Positions 6,491 to 10,444 of a DNA stretch of 10,444 nt are shown in pieces. The position numbers and the translations under genes are program-made. Every line of letters starts with the position of its first letter. Within the stretch, counting starts at the first letter, position 1. The stretch comes from Nitrospira sp. (GTDB lineage Bacteria; Nitrospirota; Nitrospiria; Nitrospirales; Nitrospiraceae), in NCBI GenBank assembly GCA_025360665.1, contig JANYBU010000257.1:1-10444 (forward strand). The letters are read 5' to 3'. The notes beneath the pieces are model-generated. The model saw only the letters and a program-made list of their open reading frames with translations. It searched no databases and was not told the DNA's origin.

Positions 6491-6505
6491 CAGGATGTTG
6501 AAAAA
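6487..6505 (+). repeat. Copy 3 of the 19-nt motif (one mismatch)
   Basis: CTAGCAGGATGTTGAAAAA matches the other copies at 18 of 19 positions. Its TAG (6488-6490) is the stop codon of the metallo-hydrolase gene. The following 190 nt show no convincing matching right end, so this looks like a solo or decayed element end. Confidence 0.82.
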
Positions 6506-6561
6506 ATCCGCCAGCGGCCATGGACCGTGGCGCGTGAAGCGCGAGAGACGCGAGAAAGGCG

Positions 6562-6590
6562 CGACGTGGACAGATTGGACTTCCACGTCG
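6562..6590. terminator. Hairpin between convergent genes, possible terminator
   Basis: The perfect 9-bp arms CGACGTGGA (6562-6570) and TCCACGTCG (6582-6590) enclose an 11-nt loop. The sequence after the right arm (TTTGGCTTGT) is only partly T-rich. It lies in the 205-nt gap between the plus-strand hydrolase gene and the minus-strand small exported protein gene, where a terminator would be expected. Confidence 0.4.
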
Positions 6591-6695
6591 TTTGGCTTGT
6601 CTCGCCCGTCCCGCCACTCTCGCTCGGCGATCCTGCGGGAGCGTTTCTTGGTTGTGCTAGACGGTATGGACCGTCGAAGGCGAGAGATTTGAAAG

Positions 6696-6992
6696 CTATT
6701 CTTTCTCCATCCGGGTGCGGAGCCGTTCAAGGCGCTTGTCGGTGGACTGCTTAATGAAGGCCATATTTTCTCCGAGGTGTTGCTGGGCGGTAATCTTCCC
6801 TTCCTCGCGCCGCTTCAGCTGGTCGAGCCCGAATTGCGCGATCGAGGGGCCGTCTTCCTGGTTCAGCGTCTTCCAGATCGCCGCACATGTGGTCTGTTTG
6901 GCAACGGGGTACTTGTCGCAGGGTGGATCGGCTGCCCATGCGGTGCTCCAGCTCGCTCCCAGTAAGATGAATGCCAACGCCAGTGCAGTCAT
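6696..6992 (-). CDS. Small exported protein, 98 aa, unknown function
   Basis: A short protein with a hydrophobic signal segment (TALALAFILLGASWS) and a cleavage site after AWA (residue 20). The mature part is about 78 residues. It has two cysteines (25 and 36) that could form a disulfide, a polar middle, and a charged helical tail (STDKRLERLRTRMEKE). No family was recognised. The signal lacks the usual positive charge at its N-terminus and the ATG at 6992 has no good ribosome binding site. However, an overlapping 7-codon frame with an excellent site starts just upstream at 7012 and ends as ATGA on this start. Either the gene is coupled to a leader or the true start lies upstream in another frame. 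It is convergent with the hydrolase gene and divergent from the methyltransferase gene. Confidence 0.68.
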   Translation of the reverse strand: MTALALAFILLGASWSTAWAADPPCDKYPVAKQTTCAAIWKTLNQEDGPSIAQFGLDQLKRREEGKITAQQHLGENMAFIKQSTDKRLERLRTRMEKE

Positions 6993-7012
6993 TGTACGTC
7001 TACTCGCGGCAT
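6989..7012 (-). CDS. Possible 7-codon leader peptide (MPRVDVQ)
   Basis: ATG at 7012 is preceded by GAGGAG (7024-7019) with a 6-nt spacer, the strongest ribosome binding site in this neighbourhood. The frame ends after seven codons at TGA (6991-6989), which overlaps the ATG of the small exported protein as ATGA. This is typical of translational coupling. The alternative is a one-base indel that has split the real N-terminus of the downstream protein. Confidence 0.35.
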   Translation of the reverse strand: MPRVDVQ

Positions 7013-7014
7013 GA

Positions 7015-7662
7015 ATGGCTCCTCTCAGCTTGGCTCAGGATAGCACAACTCAACTTGTCTTGCAGACGATTGACGCGTACGAACGGTCGGCCATGAAGTG
7101 CGTCGCTCGCTGGAGCAGACGCCGACCTCGCCGACCGCCGTTGTTGGCCGAATGGCTGACGCATTTGCCTGTCTATGCGAGGCTGCTGGATCTCGGCTGT
7201 GGAGGAGGCCAGGATGCCGGCGATCTCGGTCAGCGTGGGTATCGCATTGTGGGCTTGGATCGGACGAGTGCGTTGCTCTCAGCGGGGCGATGTCGATATC
7301 GTTCATTGCCGCTGGTCCGCGCCGACCTCCGCTACCTCCCTTTTCAGGCGATGTCGTTCGATGGCCTCTGGGCTGCCGCCTCGCTGATGCATCTTCCGAA
7401 ACCTGACGCACGCCGTATCTTGACCGATCTGTGCAGGCTTGTCCGTCCAGGTGGCCTGTTTGCCGCGACGGTGACCCATGGCGTGAAGAGCCGCCTCGTC
7501 ACGGATGGATGGGTCCCCGGGCGCTATTTCGCTCGCTGGAGAAAGGACGAACTCGCTCGTGCGGTTCGTCGAGCCGGTTGGAACATTCTTGAACTAAAAA
7601 TAATAACCAACCGGGAGCGCAAGGGGCGGTGGTTGAATCTACTCGCGCAGAAACCGAGATGA
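7015..7662 (+). CDS. Class I SAM-dependent methyltransferase, 215 aa
   Basis: A small cytosolic methyltransferase of the Methyltransf_11/25 type. Motif I is LDLGCGGGQD (58-67), binding S-adenosylmethionine. The acidic residue after strand 2 is Asp82 in VGLDRT. VRADLRYLPF (101-110) gives the third motif. FDGLWAAASLMHLP (115-128) and RLVRPGGLF (141-149) are the motif IV and motif V equivalents. The N-terminal TIDAYERSA, followed by the RWSRRRPRRPPLLAEWL linker, is the usual lead-in of such enzymes, which supports the start at 7015. The substrate cannot be predicted. The Arg-rich linker (33-40) is noticeable. No Shine-Dalgarno was seen, and the start lies only 3 nt from the oppositely directed leader start. 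It faces the minus-strand operon across a 190-nt gap filled by a repeat element. Confidence 0.87.
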   Translation: MAPLSLAQDSTTQLVLQTIDAYERSAMKCVARWSRRRPRRPPLLAEWLTHLPVYARLLDLGCGGGQDAGDLGQRGYRIVGLDRTSALLSAGRCRYRSLPLVRADLRYLPFQAMSFDGLWAAASLMHLPKPDARRILTDLCRLVRPGGLFAATVTHGVKSRLVTDGWVPGRYFARWRKDELARAVRRAGWNILELKIITNRERKGRWLNLLAQKPR

Positions 7663-7671
7663 GTCGGCCTA

Positions 7672-7846
7672 GCCAGGATTATTCATGAATACCTGCTACG
7701 TCGTCCGATCCTCTCGCCCGGCGGGGCTTTTCTCGTTCGGCCTCCTCGACGGACTGCAAGTACGCCTGTGTCGGCCTCACTTGCGAGAAGCCCCGGCGGG
7801 CTTCGGTCTCGAACGCCTCGCGACGGCATTCATGAATAATCCTGGC
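7672..7846. mobile_element. 175-bp palindromic element with perfect 19-bp terminal inverted repeats
   Basis: The left end GCCAGGATTATTCATGAAT (7672-7690) and right end (7828-7846) are exact reverse complements. A second inverted pair lies inside: 7716-7735 (GCCCGGCGGGGCTT...CTCG) against 7784-7801, with 17 of 18 pairing after a 2-nt bulge. Between the inner arms, TCGGCCTC is repeated directly. There is no coding sequence. It fills the gap between the convergent methyltransferase and PEGA lipoprotein genes and could terminate transcription from both sides. It has no detectable sequence relation to the 268-bp element, so it is a second repeat family. No target duplication was found. Confidence 0.8.
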
Positions 7847-7852
7847 CAAGGG

Positions 7853-8284
7853 CTACTTCGATAAGGTCGGCTCCGAGGCCGTGTGGCGATCGAGCGTCAG
7901 ATAGATCTTGTCGTCGAATGTATAGTAGCCGCCCTGGTCGATGTCGTTCATGATGCAAATTGGTGAAAAGATAATAAAGCAGCCAAAAATATCTCCGACG
8001 ACCCACCAAGACCAGGTGCGATCGATTCTGAACGAGGTCGGTTCATAGCCGTCCCGGTTCACCTGCGCGAGATGGTTGCCTTTGCGACTGAGAGTTACTG
8101 TGCCCGGGGCTGTGAGGTGCAGGTAGTCGTCAATGACGACCGCGGTCTCCGGCGGGTTGGTGAAAATGGTGACCGACTGTTTGTCGGAATGCATCCAGGT
8201 TCCGCAGCCCGAGAGTCCTCCGAGCAGGGCGCACAGTACGAGCGCTCCTTGCCACACCTTGCCGTTCCTCATCTTCCACCCCAT
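7853..8284 (-). CDS. PEGA-domain-like lipoprotein, 143 aa
   Basis: A small envelope lipoprotein. The signal (MRNGKVWQGALVLCALLGG) ends in the lipobox LSGC, with Cys27 as the lipidation site when counted from 8284. A PEGA-like beta domain follows: QSVTIFTNPPETAVVIDD (compare the usual S-N-P-P-G-A-x-V-x-I-D-G), then PGTVTLSRKGNHLAQVNRDGYEPTSF. The hydrophobic segment WSWWVVGDIFGCFIIFSPICIMNDI and the end YYTFDDKIYLTLD match a widespread group of short PEGA-type lipoproteins of unknown role. The ATG at 8284 shares one base with the trpS stop (TAATG); an ATG at 8272 is also possible. The reading frame continues upstream to 8491, but only inside trpS in another frame. It is the last gene of the trpS operon. 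Confidence 0.82.
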   Translation of the reverse strand: MGWKMRNGKVWQGALVLCALLGGLSGCGTWMHSDKQSVTIFTNPPETAVVIDDYLHLTAPGTVTLSRKGNHLAQVNRDGYEPTSFRIDRTWSWWVVGDIFGCFIIFSPICIMNDIDQGGYYTFDDKIYLTLDRHTASEPTLSK

Positions 8285-9273
8285 TAGATGTTCATCGCCT
8301 CGTTCACATTGTGGAGCGTCGCGCGGGCGACCTCGCCGGCCCGGCGGCTGCCCTCTGTCACGATGTCGTTCAGGTGCGCGGGGTCTTTGCTCAGACTCGC
8401 GCGCGCGTCCCACATCGGCGCCATGCGTTCGACGATTCGGTCGGCGACGAGTTTCTTGCAATTGATACAGCCGATGGCGGCTGTCCGGCATTCGGTATTA
8501 ATCTGCTCCTGAATCAACGGCAATGAAAAGATTTTGTGAAAATCGTACACCGGACAGAGGTCCGGGTTCCCGGGATCGTGGCGTCGGACTCGGGCGGGAT
8601 CGGTGACCATCGTCTTGAGTTTCTGGCGCACGACTGGTTCGGGGTCGGACAGGTTGATCGTGTTGCCGTAGCTCTTGCTCATCTTCCGGCCATCCGTGCC
8701 GAGCACTTTCGGATACTTGGTGAGCTGTTCCATCGGCTCCGGGAACACCGGCTTGTAGAGGCTGTTGAACCGGCGGGCCAGCTCTCTGGTGAGCTCAAGG
8801 TGTGGCAGCTGGTCCTTTCCTACCGGCACGAAATCCGGTTTGTAGAGGAGGATGTCCGCGGCTTGGAGGACCGGATAGCCCAGAAATCCGTACGTGCTCA
8901 GATCGCGCTCCTTCATCTCTTCCCGTTTTTCCTTGTAGGTCGGATTTCGCTCCAGCCAGGAAACAGGAGTCATCATCGAGAGTAAGAGGTGCAAGACCGC
9001 ATGCTCAGGGATACGGGATTGCACGAACACGGTGGCTTTCGCGGGATCGATGCCCGCGGCAAGCCAGTCGATCAGCAACTCGCGGACGAATTCTCGGATG
9101 CGGCCGGTATCGGCATAGTTCGTCGAGAGTGCGTGCCAATCGGCGACAAAGAAATAGCACTCGAACTCGTTCTGAAGGCCTTTCCAATTCTCCAAGGCGC
9201 CGAGATAATTGCCAAGATGGAGTAGCCCGCTCGGCTGCATGCCGCTGAGGACTCGTTTCCTGGACGTGGTCAT
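8284..9273 (-). CDS. trpS: Tryptophan--tRNA ligase (TrpRS), 329 aa
   Basis: Cytosolic class Ic aminoacyl-tRNA synthetase that charges tRNA-Trp with tryptophan using ATP. The HIGH-type signature is in PSGLLHLGNYLGAL (14-27), and the KMSKS loop is in DGRKMSKSYGN (194-204). Other family blocks are visible: ADWHALST, LERNPTYKEK, LGYPVLQAADILLYK and VPVGKDQLPHLELTRELARRFN. The C-terminal region carries CRTAAIGCINCKK, usual in many bacterial TrpRS. Length is normal and the gene appears intact. The ATG at 9273 is supported by AGGAAA about 7 nt upstream and by a 4-nt ATGA overlap with the stop of the site-2 protease gene. Confidence 0.97.
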   Translation of the reverse strand: MTTSRKRVLSGMQPSGLLHLGNYLGALENWKGLQNEFECYFFVADWHALSTNYADTGRIREFVRELLIDWLAAGIDPAKATVFVQSRIPEHAVLHLLLSMMTPVSWLERNPTYKEKREEMKERDLSTYGFLGYPVLQAADILLYKPDFVPVGKDQLPHLELTRELARRFNSLYKPVFPEPMEQLTKYPKVLGTDGRKMSKSYGNTINLSDPEPVVRQKLKTMVTDPARVRRHDPGNPDLCPVYDFHKIFSLPLIQEQINTECRTAAIGCINCKKLVADRIVERMAPMWDARASLSKDPAHLNDIVTEGSRRAGEVARATLHNVNEAMNI

Positions 9274-10013
9274 GGTGTGTTTCCTGTTCCGAGACCGATG
9301 GCGGTGGAGAGAATCATATTGGAGAGACTGTGAGTGAAGGTGCTCGTGACGGCATGGATCAGGTGGATCTGTGGATCGAATACGATCAGCGCTACGAGGA
9401 TGAACATGCCGTAGGGTTCCACGCGTCTGAGCGCCATTGCTGCAGTGGGTGGGAGAAGACTCGTGAGAATTCTCCCGCCATCCAATGGGGGAATCGGCAG
9501 CAGATTGAACAGCATCAAGAGCACATTAATCAAGACGGAGTAGACCGACATCACGGCGATGGGCAGGAGGAACATCGTGTGCCACGTGTCTGGGGGACTG
9601 GTGTCTTCTGATTTGGACCAGTAGCTCCCAATCGTGGGGTCAATCGACAACAGGAGTGCGAAGAGGAGGGCACTGCCGATGGCCAGCGCGAGATTCATGG
9701 CCGGCCCCGCTGCCGCAACGAGTGCCATGTCGCGACGTGGTTGGCGCATGAGGCGTGGGTCGATCGGAACCGGCTTGGCCCAGCCGAGAAAAAATCCTCC
9801 CGGCATCAATAGGCAGAGCAGTGGCAGGATGACGGTTCCGAACGGATCGATGTGTGCCAGCGGGTTCATGGTGAGCCGACCCTGTAGTTTGGCGGTTGAA
9901 TCGCCGCACCGATAGGCGACCCAGCCATGGGCGTATTCGTGCAACACCATTGCGAAGAGGAGCGGGAGCCCCATGTAGGAAATCGTGTGGAGGATCTGCG
10001 GTAAGGAGTTCAT
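9270..10013 (-). CDS. M50-family site-2 protease homologue, 247 aa
   Basis: A polytopic inner-membrane zinc metalloprotease of the short S2P/M50 group, which cleaves substrates within the membrane. The zinc-binding motif HEYAH (H25, E26, H29) sits in the first membrane helix. The conserved NPLAHIDPFGT stretch is at 50-60. The third metal ligand is Asp178 in NLLPIPPLDGGRI (170-182). Several other hydrophobic segments are visible, at about 61-77, 98-123, 146-170 and 200-213. There is no PDZ domain, as usual for this subgroup, and substrates are generally unknown. The gene follows the ligand-binding protein gene by 13 nt and overlaps trpS by 4 nt. Site-2 protease next to trpS is an arrangement I recall from other bacteria. 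Confidence 0.93.
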   Translation of the reverse strand: MNSLPQILHTISYMGLPLLFAMVLHEYAHGWVAYRCGDSTAKLQGRLTMNPLAHIDPFGTVILPLLCLLMPGGFFLGWAKPVPIDPRLMRQPRRDMALVAAAGPAMNLALAIGSALLFALLLSIDPTIGSYWSKSEDTSPPDTWHTMFLLPIAVMSVYSVLINVLLMLFNLLPIPPLDGGRILTSLLPPTAAMALRRVEPYGMFILVALIVFDPQIHLIHAVTSTFTHSLSNMILSTAIGLGTGNTP

Positions 10014-10026
10014 GTGTTCGGCTTTC

Positions 10027-10444
10027 TTAGTTTACCTGAATGAATCGTCCCCGTTTGATTTGCATGAGGAAGAGCGGACGATTCAATGTCCCGTCCGGTC
10101 CAAACGCCGCCGGCCCTGCGAGGGAGGCGAGGTCCGGCTGGGTCAGGAGCTGGTCGTGGACGGCTTCGCCCGAGGAGGCGCCTATTCGAACCGCATCGAT
10201 CACCAATTTCGCGGCATCGTAGCCCTGCATCGCAAAGAGCGTCGGGTTGGTTTGGAACCGTTTTTTGTACCGGTTGACAAACTCCTGCACGGTAGGGGTA
10301 GGGCTGTCCACAAAGAAGCCGTCGACGAATACGGCTCCGTCGATCGACGAATCGGCCGTGCGGGCGAAGTCCGGCGAGTTCCACCCATTGGCGCCCAGGA
10401 AGGGAACTTTCATGTCGTGGAAATTGAGCTGGGCTGTGATGAGG
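10027..10444 (-). CDS. ABC transporter substrate-binding protein (Peripla_BP_6 type), C-terminal part
   Basis: The C-terminal 138 or so residues of a periplasmic ligand-binding protein of the branched-chain amino acid (LivJ-like) type. The start lies beyond the right edge, and the frame stays open to 10444. Recognisable features are VPFLGANGWNSPDF, the VDGFFVDSPTPTVQEFVNRYKKRF strand-helix unit, PTLFAMQGYDAAKLVIDA (compare the usual A-x-x-G-Y-D-A) and the C-terminal FGPDGTLNRPLFLMQIKRGRFIQV. The ligand cannot be predicted from this part. The stop is 13 nt upstream of the site-2 protease start, so the gene probably heads or belongs to the same operon. Confidence 0.88.
   Translation of the reverse strand, partial: LITAQLNFHDMKVPFLGANGWNSPDFARTADSSIDGAVFVDGFFVDSPTPTVQEFVNRYKKRFQTNPTLFAMQGYDAAKLVIDAVRIGASSGEAVHDQLLTQPDLASLAGPAAFGPDGTLNRPLFLMQIKRGRFIQVN

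Noticed and set aside
5462..6730. 422-codon minus-strand open frame
   Set aside because: It is antisense to the secreted protein and the metallo-hydrolase, both of which have recognisable signal or catalytic motifs. Its translation is Arg/Pro/His-rich without domains, and it begins in repeat DNA. Long antisense frames are expected in GC-rich DNA.
8285..8491. N-terminal extension of the PEGA-type lipoprotein
   Set aside because: It lies wholly inside trpS in another frame, is Arg-rich and low in complexity, and would displace the signal peptide.
8536..8985. 149-codon plus-strand open frame
   Set aside because: It is antisense to trpS, whose signature motifs are unambiguous.

Overview
The window looks like a chromosomal segment from a GC-rich, diderm environmental bacterium. 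Protein style and the kinds of intergenic repeat point to the Nitrospirota (Nitrospira-like). This is inferred by eye, since there is no rRNA or marker-gene search behind it. Eleven genes are supported, plus one cut off by the right edge. Much of the remaining DNA is repetitive or palindromic.

Left part (1-4754, all minus strand). Reading right to left: a promoter-like sequence at 4726-4754; a coiled-coil lipoprotein; a secreted SUMF1/FGE-fold protein whose start overlaps the previous stop by 1 nt; a Ycf46-like AAA+ ATPase after a 63-nt gap; and an NlpC/P60-like lipoprotein whose GTG start overlaps the ATPase stop (GTGA). A small helical hypothetical protein follows, behind an inverted array of 9-nt repeats. 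Three of the four operon members are exported, so an envelope function is the best guess.

Middle part (4755-7012). A 268-bp element with 17-bp terminal inverted repeats and a 92-nt internal hairpin fills the divergent gap at 4809-5076. Rightwards come a secreted hypothetical protein and a glyoxalase II-like metallo-beta-lactamase-fold hydrolase. The hydrolase's stop codon lies inside a copy of the same terminal repeat. A small exported protein on the minus strand follows, preceded by a possible 7-codon leader.

Right part (7015-10444). A SAM-dependent methyltransferase on the plus strand faces a minus-strand operon. The gap between them is filled by a 175-bp palindromic element with perfect 19-bp ends. 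The operon reads, right to left: periplasmic ligand-binding protein (partial), M50 site-2 protease, trpS, PEGA-type lipoprotein, with overlaps or very short gaps throughout.

No CRISPR array, tRNA, rRNA or transposase was found. The most unusual content is the set of miniature repeat elements. One family places its TAG exactly at the stop codon of two unrelated genes.
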